This document shows, one piece after another, positions 22,336 through 36,380 of a stretch of DNA of 64,000 nt. Source of the DNA: Intoshia linei. Taxonomy: Eukaryota; Orthonectida; Rhopaluridae. The notes under the pieces are model-generated. The model was not told the DNA's origin. It made no database searches and saw nothing but the letters and a program-made list of their open reading frames with translations. The number at the start of each line of letters is the position of its first letter. The stretch's first letter is position 1. The position numbers and the translations under genes were made by a program. Location of the stretch: NCBI GenBank assembly GCA_001642005.1, contig LWCA01000013.1, positions 1-64,000 of the forward strand, written 5' to 3'.

Positions 22336-25300
22336 TTATAAATCGAGACTAGGTTCTTGACTCATGGGTTCATCGATGCTAGAATTTTGAGATTGAATCA
22401 TCTGAGATAGTCTTTTGCTAGATCTTCGACGAGGTGTTTTTTGTTTATTAAGTAAAACTACGAAAGATTCATTTTCATCCGACTCGGAAAGATAGACACG
22501 TACACTTTCACATTCTTTAATACTATTGTCATTGCCACTATTATCAACTGATCCATTTAAAATTTTACTAATTTCTTTATTGTCAACCTTAACATCCTGA
22601 CTACTAGTAGCTGAATTATTTACAGTACAGATATCGGCACTGATCTCTTTATTAGATTCTTCACTATTCTTTTTTTCAGAATTAGTAGATTCATTAGCCT
22701 CGTCTAGAGAAACCTTTTTAATTTTATCCCGCAATTCATCAATATGATTCTTATCTTCGGGTTTAAGGGTTTTTCGAGCATTTTGAATTATACCATTAAA
22801 AACATTTAAAATAAAAGTATCCGTTAAAGTGTGGCCAATCGATGTAAAATTATCCGAAATAACTTTCAACATTTTTACACTGACAGTACATAAAGAGAGA
22901 CAAAATGCAATATCTCTCCAAGATTTCATTTGATTGGTCGTTCGGAAACGACTACACAATTTTTCCAATAAATTTTCAAATTGTCTTGTTTTTGTAATTA
23001 ATCCGAATAAGTATCTAAATGTATTTATTAATTTATATGAATGGCTCTCATGAGTCAATTAAGTAATACATTTTGCTCTATATAACCAAATGCAACACAT
23101 AAACAATTTACCGTAGTAAAGAAATTAGTTTAGAATAAGTTAAAAACCAATCCATTAAATGGTTCAACGCTAATAATTTTAATTTTAATAATTTTTCCTA
23201 ATATCGATACAGTTTCAAGTTAGGTATAAAAATTCATAGTTTCAATGCATAATTATACTACTAGAATATTCTCATAATCATAATTAATTATACTAGGTTT
23301 AATTCTTGGGTTTTTGGCCCAGGTTCAAACAACCTTGCATATATTATACAAATTATTAATTATATAAATGTATACGTAAACATTACTTTATAATTTTTCG
23401 AAAATTATCTGAACTAAGGCCAGTACTTTCATCCGACAGTCTACTGATAATTTCTGGTAAAATATTGTAAACTGAATTACCCTAAATGAAAATTAATTAT
23501 TACCAAAAAATATAGATTATCGAGGAAACTAGTTTAATAGTACAGTCGGCCTCGGTTTGGGCCACCATTTTTTGCAAAGAGCCACAAAATTATAGGTTTT
23601 AGTACATTATACAATTTTTCATTAAATACACAATGTACTTAAATTATTGCAATACATTATAATATTAAAATTTAAATAACACCAAATTGTATGAAAAATA
23701 TTTTAATAAGCTATGACAGAGTTTCCCAAATGCCAGTCCGCGAGACAGGTACTGGTCAGTGAAATAATTTTTACTAATTAGAAGTCAATTTATTACATTT
23801 TTCATCAAATTTTTTTAAGGTTTGCTAGTAATTTCGCCTTAATAGTCCGCAATAAATTATATAACTTATTACCGGCCCGCCGAGAAAAAAGTGTGAAAAC
23901 CCCTGTGATATGGTTTATTATGGCAGTTATTAATTCCAAATTTCAAAAGTTTTTATAGACTAAACCAGAAGTTGGGAAAATGCGGTCTTTGAACAATTTA
24001 AATTATTTTTCATTTAAAATTATTTTATTTATTATATTTATTTTTAATAAAATAAGTTTTTTTCCTTAAAGTTTTGCAAAATTTTGATTTTTCTCATAAG
24101 ATATTACTAAAGTGAATAAAATATGCTAAAAATTTATCATTATCCCCAATTATCTAAAATGTTCATATTGCCCCTTGCCAGTCACCCCATGAGAAGAACT
24201 ATTGTATTTGATTACATTTGATTTAGAAAAATGCTGCCTTATTAAATTTTTTGTGGACGTTAATGCTGCCTTCGAACAGTAAATGCTTCCAACCTCTGCT
24301 ATATATCATTTACGGACCGGATCAAACCCCATGTCACTGGTTTAGAAATTCTCAACCTATCAACTAAACCCTGAAATTAAATTTATCAATATTTTTGCAA
24401 TTACAATTATATTTACTTCATTTTTTAACAAAATTAAATTATTTATAATCTGAAATCTGGATATGGCTGTATGAGCTGTGATTATTTTTTTAATTCTACG
24501 ACTCTTTTCATTTAAATCAAGTGGTAATTTAGACTTTTACCATGAAGAAGTTAAGACGTTAAGATTTTTTATAACCTAAATCACCAACCCTAAAGCGAAA
24601 AATCTAGTTTTACCAATCCTAAAAAAAAAATCCAGTTTTACCAAACTTTTAGGGAAAATTCTACCTAATCAACCCTAAAAAGAAAAATCCAGTTTTACCA
24701 ACTTTTTAGGAAAAATATTACAAAGTATTTTGTAAATTTACATTTTAAATTTAATTTAAAATGTTTAAAAGAGGCGTTCCCAAATATTTTTAGTTTTAGT
24801 TCTTATTTTTAACAAGTTTTTTAGTTTTGTTTATTTTAATAATACATTACTCTTGACGTACACCAGGGGTCGGCAACCTTTCGAATCTCATGGGTACTTT
24901 TTTATATAAAAAAATTCTACTGCCCCAGTTTTTGAAAATTTACACGATACATTTCAATTTTAATTTAAGACAAACGGTTTTAGTATTATATTCGCAAAAT
25001 AAATTCAGTATTAAAATGATTATAATGAGCCAATGTAGTAGAAAATGCTTAAAACAGTATTTAAAAGTTGAAAAATAAATAATTTACATATTTACTCAAA
25101 GGGCCTCAAAATTATTATGTGGGCCAGTGGTTGCCAGTGATTTTCACAAATAAAATTAATATATTATTAATTAATCAATAAATATGACAATAAAATTATT
25201 AAAAAATATTAAAAAACCTTTTTAGATAATTCTTGAAAAAAAAAATAAGCCATTCCAGAGATATCCTTATTATCATCAATAATGCACATTGCAACTTCAC

Positions 25301-28300
25301 TAATCTGTCCTTTAATTTTGATCATATCATTCAAAATAAGCCTCGTAATAATCATTAAAGCATGATACCTTACTTCAAAAGAAGAATCACGAAGTCTATA
25401 ATAAATATGAGGAGTATAAGGATCAATAAGATTTGGATATTGTAAACACAAATCATCGATAGCAATAATGATATTAATTTTAATATTAGCATGTTTAGAT
25501 TTTTCAAGAATAGTAAACAACAAATTTAAATTATCCTGACAATAATTGCAACTCGTGAGCATAAATTTAGTTAAAGCCAAGGTGGCATTTGATTGTAGAA
25601 TAATATTAGGTAAAATGGTGGTATTTGAACAAATATACTTTACTAGATCGGAAAAGAAACTGAGCAAATGAGTATCAGATAATAATTCATCATCAGTAAC
25701 ACTACGGATAAGTTCATATTCCTCATCGTCTGCGAAAGCTCCACCGAGACCCATTTCATCTCCAAAAGTTTTGTCTGGGTCAATAGTTTTATCCTTACTA
25801 CAATTATTTTCTCGAGTACATCTACGTTTCTTAAGTTCAGAAAATATGTCTTCATGTAAATAAGATAATTGGCAAACAGAAACATGACCAGCAATGTGGA
25901 TAGTTCTGGACAAAACGACTAGATTAATGTTTTTTACAATATAGTCAATTTTTTTAGGTGTTTCAGAAATTTCTTTAGGTTCAAGTTCATTACACTCTTC
26001 ACTGTTTAAATTCACTTTCTTTTCATTGTGGGTATTTAAATCAACACTTTTACCGCACATTTTATTGACAAGCTTCTGTAAAATATTTTCCCATCTCAAA
26101 TCAGGTTTTTCAGAGTATTTATAAACCAAAACTACTGCCGCGCGAGTAAATGAATTGTAATTTTCAATTTCAATGTCATCAATTTTGTCGCATGTTATAT
26201 TTTCAATTAAATTAAAAATTTCGTGATCAAATGGAAATCTGGTAATATTTTTATTAGTTTTGGAAAGATTGCAAATTGTCAGACACGTTTGAGCAGCTAA
26301 ATTGACATCATTGGAAGCATTATCGATAGACAAACCTACATGCATCATAATGTCTAAATTATTAGCAAGAATGTCCATGTTATGAGAAATCATTCCCAAA
26401 ATTATCATAGCTTTGACAGAAGAGTTGTACACGTTATCATTGTTTTTAGAATTAACCATAATGTAAATTTTCCATAGTTGTTTAATGACCTGATCGTCGA
26501 TATCCTCCGAATCCACCAATTTTTCTACAATCAAAGACAACGCCGTGTACTCGCCCAAATTTGCATTGTCCAGTAAAGAAATTAACCGTTTGGCCACAAA
26601 TTCAGATCTTTGAACATGGTTCATTTGTTCGCTAGGTAAATTTATAGCTCTAAATGTATCCAAAGTAGACATTTTAACGTTACCGTCATCAGACATTATC
26701 AATGATTGATATTGTCTTAATAATTTTTCAATACCCTGTAAACCAACATCATGGGCAATTACCAAAAACCTCAAAGATTCAACAACCAAACTGGCAACCG
26801 TGCTAGACAACATTTCGTTGATGATGGGAATAATATTAACAATACATTTTTTAAAAAAAATGGAACCCTCCATAAATTCTACAAGGGATTTCTGTTTAGT
26901 CATGGCTTCTTCAGAATGTTCCTGTTCTTGATCCACGTTATTTAAATGTGAGTTGATTACATCAGAGTTCTGTTCAGTTTTATAGTCAATTTCGCCATTT
27001 TTTTCAATATTATCAATGTCTATTACCGCTGCATTCAAAATTTCCTCCAAATTTATCAGTTCATTTTCCAATGTTTCGACTTCTTCGTCTGAACCGTCAG
27101 AGTGATTGATATTCATGTCCTTTAACATTTCTTTGTATTTATTTTTTTCTTCCAAACATTTATTACTCAATTCTTCAAAATTTAAACTAATAGAAATACA
27201 ATTTTTTTTCAATATGTCACCAAAAAGAGACAACACCATTTTCCTTACATTTGTAGATTTATCATACAAACGTCCAATCAACAAAGGCAACAACGTCTTT
27301 TGTCTCGAATGAGGTAAAGCATCATGTGCAATAACATTTTGCCAAATCGACACTACCTTTGACCTCACAAAAGCGTTTGTGTCATGAACATGTTCCTCCA
27401 ACACAAAAAAACACTTTTCCAAAATTTTATTACATCCATCAACACTTTTGCCCTTGTTTACAATTTTTGGAATGTAATCGAAAACTAAAAAACCTATAGC
27501 CGTCAAAACTGCGATTCTTACTGTATAATATTCAACACACCTCAATTGAAACAAAATCGGCAATTGCTTAAACATTACTGCTGGGTTTCTCATTGTAACT
27601 TCAACAATAAAAGTAGGGATACCTTTTGGTTGCATAATTCTCTGTGTCGCCTGGTTTGCTTGGTCTAAGTTAGCTTCTTCGGTAGAGCTAAAAATGTTTA
27701 CCAGTTCTTGCATCATTGTATCGATAAAAAGTGTCAATTTAAGTTCCACGTTAAACATTGTCACAACATCCGCTATTGTACCACCCACGTCATCTAAATG
27801 TTTCAATAGTTGAATCAATTTTAAAGCAGAGGTTAAAATATGATGATTGTACTGTTTGACACAAATTCCTATTATTTGGAAAAGTAATGAAGGGCTCGAT
27901 TTGTTTTTCCATTTGTGCATATTTTCAATCAAAATGTAACAAGATTCCGTTATTACGTTAATCAAATCTTCGTCTACTATTGGAGGGGACCAAAGGCGTT
28001 TTATCGGCATTTTTAATATATTTAGTATTGTTTCAAAGCAAGACATTCTTAAACTTTCCATATCTTCAGAAAATTCCGTCAATTGTATATTTTTTTCACT
28101 GTCCAATTGTCTTCTTTTGTTTTTCTAAATTTATAAATTGCAATGTTTACACACAAATATAAATCTATATATAATAAAATTTGCTAAAAATGTCCGTCTA
28201 ATTATAACCATTTATTTAAAAAAGGGAGAGTCCCAGAAACTTTGAAAAACACAAATTCTTTATCAGTTTTTTCTGATGTAGGAAATAAGATAAACTTGAC

Positions 28301-31300
28301 TGTCAGAAATTTGTACCTTCAGAGTCAAAAAATCCATTATTTTATTTTTAAAAAAATTAAGAACTAAGATTTTCTGAATTTTAAAATACTCAAATTATAA
28401 TACATCTAATAGTTTGCCAAGGTTAATGTAGTCTCATCAATTTATATCTTTAGTCAATGTCCCAAATTACCCATTATTATAAAAAATTTCAATTTGTCAA
28501 ATTTTTCAAATTTGATAATTTGGTAAATTTTTTGTGATAACTGAATATAACTGTACCAACCATAAATTTGTTTAAAACTCTAAGACTATTATCATTTTTA
28601 AAAAAAGGGTAATCTATGGTTCTGATCGTGAAAATAAACTTTTTTGAGGTTTTTTCCATTTATGATAATGCTAATGATTTTAAAACTTATCACACAATGT
28701 ATATTGTATAAAATAATAAGACGTTTTTTATTTTAAAAAAAAAGGGTAATCTGGGTTTTGATCGTTAAGATATATATTTTATCACAATGGTGATAATTTT
28801 TTAAAAAAATGATAATTGAGGTTTTTGAACTAAAAGGGTTCAATTTACAAAAATTAAATTGACAATAAAACATCACCATCGAAAAACTGTATTAAAAATG
28901 TAGTTTTAAAACTCTACGCCTATTAATTTCTTACATAAATGGTAACAAACAGACAAAAAAATGGGACATAGGGTTTTAACTAAATGCTAACTTATATAAA
29001 ACTCTTTATTTGTGTGTCTGTTATCTTTATTTCAATAACTAAGTCTTAGAATTTTTAAAATTCCACATTTCCATTATAGTTTTCACCGAGCGTGAAAATA
29101 AGATAAATGTATGACTTCAACCCTTTCGTTGCTATCATCATTTTTTTAAATACACTGTTTTATTGGTATTTTTTGTTTACAAGTTCACCCAATGATTTGA
29201 TCATAAAATGTACGCGTGTTAAGTGACGATGTAAACCAGGTAAAGAAAAATTTTTATAATTCATCATTTTACCCCAAATAGAGCATTTTGCTTTTTCGTT
29301 TTCTCATTTAAAATAGTCCTATAAATTTTCGTACAACATAACCGTTATCTTAAAAATAAACAATCTGATACCAAATTAATAAATTAAAACTGAATTCAAT
29401 CACCGTAAAATTTAATGTTGTTTTTTATTGTAATAACTGAAATTACTTAGTTTTTACACGCTTAAATTTATTAGCAACAATTAAAAATGATTATTCTTTG
29501 AAGATTTTATTTTTGTATCATATAGCAAGTTACCTATTAGAAAATTTTCAAATATAATTTTAAATTTATGAATATTTAAATTTCTCGATAATTCTCGAGA
29601 TCAAGCACTAGTTACAATTGATAAACAAGTTATAGCCGCTATGGCTTCCAGTCATATAATTCCATTTTCCGTAGTTGAGGATCCCATATTCCAGTGGACA
29701 TATCCATATAATAGGTTCAGAATCACTTATGTTAAATTAACAAACAATTAATGTAATTTTAAAAAACATATCAATAAATATTGATATAATTCAAAAAAAT
29801 GACTCAAATTTAATTCATTTGATTAATGCATATAAAACTATTAGAGACTCTTGGTTAAAAGATTTACCTGGAGTGTTAGATACTGATACAATTAATAAAT
29901 TAAAAGAAATTTGAAATTACAGATGGAATATAATCACTACAAGTAATTTAGGAAAAATTTTATCTCATTTATCATTTTCTTCCCAATTTATCGGAATATG
30001 CTCACATCCAATAAAAGTACTAAATATTGTTTCAAGAGTTGGCCCCATAAAATATTACCTGAAAGTAAAATTACAATGCTCGAGGAAGAGTTTAATGAAA
30101 TTTTGAATTTAAATACATTTGAAATAAAAATTGATATTGATTGTTTTCTTATTCATACTATACTGAAAAATGTTTTAATGAAATTAACAGTAAGCGAAAC
30201 GGCTGTAGAAAGATGTTTTTCGCAACACAGAAATATTCACTCAAATGTTAGAAGTAGCCTATTTGAATCAACACTGGATGATTCTTTATACATAAGATAT
30301 AATTGGAAGAATATATTATAAATTATAATGTTAATATTTAATTTATTTTTGTCTGCCAAAGAAAAAAAACTTACGAAGTAATGGACACATTTTGAAAAAT
30401 AGAATTAATTTACAAAATTAATAAAAAATTACTTATACTAATGTTTAAGGGGTAAACTCAATGGGTATTATTCCTAGATTTTCTTTTGATTAACGACACA
30501 TTATTTACTAACAAAAAGTTTAAGTACATATAATTAACACTTATTAATAAACCTATAATTTTTTTCAAAATGTTGTGCTGGAAAAACAGCCTTGCTGTAC
30601 CGGTACAGCAACCGTTATTGCTGTTACCAGCCAACGTCGCTGGTACCAGCAATTCCACACAGCCCTGATGATAATGCTCATGATTTTAAAAACAATACAA
30701 GAATTTATGATTTATAAAATTTTAAACATTTTTTCATTTAAAAAAAAGAGTAGTTTAAATTTTTGGTTTTGACCATGAATGTGTAAGTTTCTGATATTGA
30801 GATTTACGAAAATATTAATAATTTTAAAACGCGTCCAGAATATGTTTTTAAAAATTCTAGGTCTGATTTTATTCATTTAAAAAAAGAGTTATTAGGGTTT
30901 TTGACTCTGAAGGAGTCATTTTTCATTTCTGAAAATGAAATTAGTGATAAAACATCTCGAAAATCTGTTTAAAAATTTAATTTTTTAATTCTACGACTCT
31001 TAGTTTATTAATTAAACAAATATACACACACATTACGTTTTATATAAGTAAATGTATACTAAAATTAATGGTTTATAAATTTTTAAAAAGTCTACTAAAA
31101 ATTGTAGGTTTAATAATGGTTCCTTGGAATTTTAAGTTTAAAAACCAGTGACCTAAAACAGCTCTAATAAAAATGGTATAAATTTATCTAATTTTTCAGT
31201 TTCTCAAAAGTGACATAAAAGGTACTATTTCATGTACTAATAGAATCTAATAGTGAGATAAATGAATAATATGAATACCCTCGTAACAAAGCACGCTGTC

Positions 31301-32249
31301 ATATTCATCTTGGTAAGATTAGCTTCATATTCTTCCAATAGCATGCACAACTCAAAACAAGACATGGTTAAAGCATTTAACATGCCACTCTTTTCACTTA
31401 AATCAGGTTCCGATATGCAATTTTTTAGTTTTTCCGTCATTAAATTTGCACCATCCAAAAATACTCCTAAAAAGTAAATTTTTTCTTTACAATCAATATC
31501 CTTGATATGCACAAGAATACTAAAATACAAGTCAGAATGGTTGATTATTGCTAGACATGGATCTACGTGTAAGGATCTTTCAAATTCTAAAAATATTTTA
31601 TTAAATTATATTTTAGATTACAAAAATGGACAAATAGAAACAAAGTCGGATCTATGAAAAAAACCGAAACAAAAAAAAAATACAATTTTTAATGTTTATC
31701 AATTTAATTATATGTCGTTAACACCAAAAGTCGAATCTATCTAGGCGAAGCCACACAAAAGTGAAAAATATGCCTCTAAACAAATTTTCCTAAAAGGTGC
31801 ATAATGTCATATAATATGACATATATGATATACCCTAGTCACATTTCCAAGGGTCTTAACTCGATATTTTAAATTTAGCACAGAAAATAGTTAATATTCA
31901 AAAACATAATTTTTAAATTCTCAATTTGGAAAAATGATGCTTCCCTTTTACAAAAATTATGTCTAGTTCCCGAAAGAGTTTAATTTTAGTTTAATAACAA
32001 TTCCAGTATAACCTATAAACTATTTAAATCAACCAGCCATAATACATTATTATAAATATTACTTTTAAATAAACAAATACAAAAATTATCTCAAGAAATT
32101 TTTTTAAATAAACCTTTAACTTTAACAGAAATTTTCTTTTTTTCAATTAATTTATTTTTATTTTTATTAGATTTGATCATTTCATCAATAGATATTGGAA
32201 TGGTGAAAATTTCATGGTTAAATAATGATATAGAATTATGTATAGACAT
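22336..32249 (-). CDS. NCAPD2: Condensin complex subunit 1 (CAP-D2), complete gene
   Basis: Five exons, in phase: 32249-32114, 31586-31279, 28124-25218, 23481-23387 and 23014-22336, giving 1,374 residues (human about 1,400). Exon 1 carries the family N terminus (FTIPISIDEMIKSN). Exon 2 holds DPCLAIINHSDLYFSIL and LNALTMSCFELCMLLE (Cnd1 N-terminal domain). The 2.9-kb exon 3 encodes HEAT repeats with FVRSKVVSIWQNVI..ALPHSRQ..LIGRLYDKS and the Cnd1 core PYTPHIYYRLRDSSFEVR..IKGQISEVAMCI. Exon 4 is NSVYNILPEIISRLSD, and exon 5 has LLEKLCSRFRTTNQ plus a basic tail with a TPRRRSSKR motif resembling a CDK site. CAP-D2 is the HEAT subunit of condensin I, which binds the CAP-H kleisin and drives mitotic chromosome compaction. 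Intron 2 (3.2 kb) contains a hAT pseudogene and intron 3 a MITE. Confidence 0.96.
23709..23912 (+). repeat. Copy of the 'ACCGG..AACCCCTG' dispersed repeat
   Basis: It starts CAGAGTTTCCCAAATG and ends GTGAAAACCCCTG, degenerate hAT-like termini. It includes the CAATTTATTACATTTT and AATAGTCCGCAATAAATT cores. It lies in NCAPD2 intron 3. Confidence 0.75.
24864..25141 (+). mobile_element. GGTCGGCAACC MITE in NCAPD2 intron 3
   Basis: The left end CAGGGGTCGGCAACCTTTCG and the internal sequence follow the 50316-50615 element closely. The right end is eroded (GGGCCAGTGGTTGCCAGTG) and no target-site duplication is clear. The 62-codon open frame inside it is not a gene. Confidence 0.8.
28590..29030 (+). 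repeat. ACTAGC dispersed family, 3' part
   Basis: It repeats the family motif of AAAAAAAGGGTAATCT, a GGTTTTGATCG-like block and ATAATGCTAATGATTTTAAAA, and ends near an ACAAACAGACA tract. It lies in NCAPD2 intron 2. Confidence 0.6.
29600..30321 (+). pseudogene. hAT transposase pseudogene
   Basis: Conceptual translation shows ASSHIIPFSVVEDPIFQW near 29640, the core-domain 'PFS.VE' motif of hAT transposases. From 29998 a 107-codon segment ends in LTVSETAVERCFSQHRNIHS..VRSSL, the C-terminal dimerisation region. Stops and frame changes (for example near 29750 and 29910) separate the parts, so it is inactive. It lies antisense in NCAPD2 intron 2. Confidence 0.85.
30592..30652. repeat. GC-rich double palindrome
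   Basis: A perfect 20-bp palindrome lies at 30592-30611 (TTGCTGTACC and its complement). It is followed directly by a second hairpin at 30618-30652 with arms TTGCTGTTACCAGC and GCTGGTACCAGCAA around a 7-bp loop. The GC content is far above the surroundings. Confidence 0.85.
30690..31050 (+). repeat. ACTAGC dispersed family, 3' part
   Basis: It contains the AAAAAAAGAGTAGTTTAAATTTTTGGTTTTGACC-type block, split here by drift. It ends with ATACACACACATTACG then TTTTATATAAGTAA, the usual right end of the family. It lies in NCAPD2 intron 2. Confidence 0.65.
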
Positions 32250-33735
32250 TTTTTAATATAATAAATGACTCCGGTAAAAATATAATTTAAAGTTAATATG
32301 CGCGCAAGTTTCCCAAGCAATAGTTAAGTTTTAAAATAATGTTATTGTAGATTTTTTTTAAATGTTTATAAAAATTTATATTTAACCAACCAATTCTGAA
32401 AATTCACCATTCTGAAACTTAATTGCTCAATAAATGAAATAGCTTTTTAAATATTGGGTGTACTTTGTTTCTATTATATTTATACAGCAAGCTCCTAACT
32501 TGTGACTCCCGAGCACGAATTTTCAACATCTCAACACAATCTAAACAAGAACTTGGAAAAGTGTTGCAGATTTCTAGTTTATATCAATTTCATATGTATC
32601 GTATTAAAGTTGGAATCGCGCCTACTAATACTCCTGTCAGTTGTCAAAACATTATGAATTATTTTTGGTCGAATAGTGACTGAAAAATAGATTAATGTTT
32701 CAACTCTATTTAATAATACACATAGGACTGATAGTCCTAATTGAAGCGTATCAGACTTTCAAATTTCTTATTTACTTACCTGATGGAAGAAAGGTGTATA
32801 ATACACCTGATATCTTTGATATAAATGTACAATTTGTTAATTATTGCAACTCTTTATTCAATAACAGTATCGATTATAAAAAGATTATAAACTAAACCTG
32901 AATAATCTAAAAAACCATTTAATTTATAAATATTCAATCGTATATTATCAATTTATTATTTATCTTTTAACTGTCTTATGGGTGTAAATTTTTTAAATTA
33001 AATGTGATATTTGTGAGATGTGTGAGGTATGAGAAAAATAGATTTATTAATCGATTCGTCATCTAAAGCTGTCATAAAATCCAATAATAAATGATGTATC
33101 GTGTATATGTGTAAATTATTAATATAGTACCAGTTTGCTCTAATTTAAATTTATTTTACATGATTAATTATTCATATTTCTGCAATAATTATGTCAAATA
33201 TTAAATTTGAATGGACTTGAAAAGTTAATTTTAATAAGAATTCTCGAGAGTACCAAAAATACAATATTTGAACCGTATGCCGCTTACGCATATGCAGCTC
33301 AAACCTACATTTCTAACCTAAATTTAATTTTTAACTGTAATATTGTCCATTTGTGGAATTACATGTCAAAGGTTGAATTTTCTAAGAGACTTGCAACCGT
33401 GACTCGTCGAAAAAATATTTTGTAACTATTGACGGATTGTAAAAAAATGCCAGATAAAAGGAAAACTTTTTTATTTACATATTGATATTATTCTTTTACT
33501 GAATGCTAGTTACTTGCTTGAATGTTATATTATAGACATAATATTTATAATATAAAAGGGGTAATTTGTAGTTATGTCATAAAGGTGTTAATTTTTGAAT
33601 TTAAAATTTATCTTACTTTTTGGTCCGGAAAAAAATTGACTCAAAATTTTTCTTTATGAATTATCTTCGATTGACAGTTTTCTCAATAAATTGTTCCACA
33701 GAGACACATTTTTAGCAATTTTTATTTTATACAGT

Positions 33736-35342
33736 ACTAGCTCGATTGTTATGTATTTCGTACAAACAACAGCCAGCTCTGCCGAAGCTGACTTTTTATT
33801 CTACTTAAAAAATAAATTTAGTAAGAAAATTAAAATTAGTACTAACTTAAAAATGCCAGTATTCACTATTCACTATTATCAATCCTTTAAAGGAGGGGTT
33901 CCCAAACTTATTTAACCATGAATCCATCATTTTATATTACCTTTTAATTTAAAGTGAATTTTTCTCAATTTAATGTTATTGTGTAAAGAATTTTAAAAAC
34001 AATTTTGATATACCATTTTTTCAATTTATTCCAGAGAATGACTGCACAATCTTAAAAATTGTCATAAATAATTTAAATTCCAAAAATAGATAAAACATAA
34101 AATTGAATTAGCGATCATTTTTTTGACTATGATGATATATATTCAGTATCAGCTATCGATAAGTATAAAAAAATTTTGTATCAATTTATAATTAATTAAA
34201 AATTTTTACAATTATAATTGTAATAATATTTAACGGACAAGCACTTAAAAACATATTTCAGGTAAATTTTACCAAAATTGTAATAAATTTAAAAATGATA
34301 ATAACAAAGTTGTACTTAAAACGATTTTAAACTTTTTTAAAATAAGATTCATAATGTATTTCAAATTTTGAAAATAATAAAATTGCGTAGCAATGAAAAA
34401 AAAACAGAAGGAATCAATTTATGATATTTCCACCCATATATCTTTATTGGAAATGTGTAGACGTTCAATGCACATGTTTTTTGAAATTTTAAGATGAATA
34501 TTTACTTTTTCATTTTTAATTTTATTAAAATTTAATCCATTATTTGAAAAATATTGATTGATAATATATTAAAAGTTATTTTTCACCGGGAATGCGTAGA
34601 TTTCTGAATTTGAAATTTTCTGCTAACATCAACTATAATAAACTGTATCAGAATAATCTCTTTATTTATTGTAGGACTGTTAATTGAATTAATTTTCAAA
34701 TTGTTTATTTTACAAAATGTTAATAAAATAGTTTCAAAATAAAAAAAATTAATAATAAACTGATTTTTTGACCGTGAAGGCGTCAAGTTGTCAGATTGAA
34801 ATTTTTTTGGGAGTTAACTAGATATAGCTGCATCAACTGTACATTTTTTTTTAATTTCTAAGATTATTTTTATTTTTTAAAAAAAAATAAGTCTTGGTTT
34901 TGATGGTGAAAATGAAAATTTTTGAGGTTGCCATTTATGATAATGTTCATGATATTAAAAACTATCCAGAATTTATGTTTAATAAAATTTTAATACATTT
35001 TTCATTTTTTAAACATGGCACAATTTGAAGTTTTAACCGTGAAGGTGTGCGTTTCCGAGGCTGAAATTTACTACAATGTTAATGATTTTAAAACGCGTTC
35101 CCGAATGTACGCTTTATTAAATTTTTGGGCTGATTTTATTTTTAAACAAAATGGCAAACTGGGTTTTTGACTCTAAAGGACTCAAATTCGGAAACTGAAA
35201 AATAGATATCAACATTACCTGCGAAAAACTGTATTAAAAATATGGTTTTACAATACAAATAAACAAATACATTCTACAACTGTTAATTTTTTAAATATAC
35301 ACACGTACTGTAGCACACACACAGACATTCAATTATATATAA
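33736..35342 (+). repeat. ACTAGC dispersed family, longest copy (1.6 kb)
   Basis: It starts ACTAGCTCGATTGTTATGTA, followed by CAGCTCTGCCGAAGCTGA and AAAGGAGGGGTTCCCAAACT. It contains repeated blocks of the GGTTTTGA..GTGAAGG type and ends CACACACACAGACATTC then TATATATAAG. It is non-coding as far as can be read. Confidence 0.65.
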
Positions 35343-35724
35343 GTAATGGATTCTTTCACTCTAACAATACATTGCTCAACTAAATGTTCGCCCATTTAAA
35401 CCCTATCAAATTATTTTTATCTAAAGTAAAAGTCAAATCCTTCGTATATTTTATTATTCACTTTGTAAACATTTCAAAATTATTAGTTGACCATTGAATA
35501 GTTGTATTCATGTCAAATTTAGAAATATTTTTAAATTTTAATTGTTCGTATTTGACTTTTGTCACGTTTTACATAATTATTTAAAATTTCACAATTTAGC
35601 TATTAAATATCAAAGAAAACGTTACAAATTAAATATTGAATACAGTGCTGTTTAGTTAATTTGTAAGTGCTAAAAGTGAATATGGAATACCGTACTAATC
35701 AGTATTTTATTATATCATCTAACA

Positions 35725-35950
35725 TGGGATTACAATATTCCCACACTTTTTTTATTGCGGACCGGTATTAATGATAAAATCTCGAGCAATTAATGCGAAA
35801 TTATTAGTCAACAAAATTTAATAAAAACGTAATAAATTGACTTGTAAATTACAAGTCAACAGTTAACAAGTTGTCAACTGATGTAATTACAAGTTGTAAT
35901 TAGTAAAAATAGTTTCAAATTTTTTTCACGCACCAATACTGGTTTGCGTA
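35725..35950 (-). repeat. Copy of the 'ACCGG..AACCCCTG' dispersed repeat
   Basis: On the plus strand it shows CCCACACTTTTTTTATTGCGG, ACCGGTATTAATGATAAAAT, AATGCGAAATTATTAGTCAA and AAAAACGTAATAAATTGACT. These are the reverse complement of the family core. Confidence 0.7.
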
Positions 35951-36380
35951 AAGGATTTTTCAAAATTTAGGAAACGCTTAGATTGTAAGCCTTAGATGCT
36001 AACATTTTATATCTATTTTTCTAAGTTATGAATAATGTATGTATCACTTTTTTTCGCGTTCCAATAGTTTTTGAACGGTAAAAAGTAATTGAGTTTGAAA
36101 AATTTGAAAAATTTGAAAGTTTGTAAAGGAAAGGGTAGTTACAGTTAAAAATGTGTACTATGCAGTGCATATATGATATATACATGTATTGTATATTATA
36201 GTGTATCAATTAATGGTACCGTATTTAGGGCGGATACAAGTGAGTGCAGAAGGTTCAGTTACACTGCTAAATTTTTAAAACAAAAATTTTTTCTTATTAA
36301 TTATTTCAAAACGAGTCATTTTAAATATTTGAAAGAAGTCGCGGAAAAATATTAATTATTTATACCATGCATATCATTAG

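Noticed and set aside
25643-27312. Several open frames on both strands within 25.6-27.3 kb
   Set aside because: They are shadows of the 2.9-kb NCAPD2 exon, which has continuous HEAT-repeat similarity on the minus strand.
30575-30772. 65-codon plus-strand open frame
   Set aside because: It is generated by the double palindrome and a copy of the ACTAGC repeat and has no coding character.
32465-32895. Two adjacent plus-strand open frames of 72 and 66 codons
   Set aside because: They lack a common frame or good splice sites between them and show no recognisable family. They could be a decayed transposon fragment.
33207-33425. 72-codon open frame
   Set aside because: It has no motif or splice context and lies in transposon-rich AT-rich sequence.
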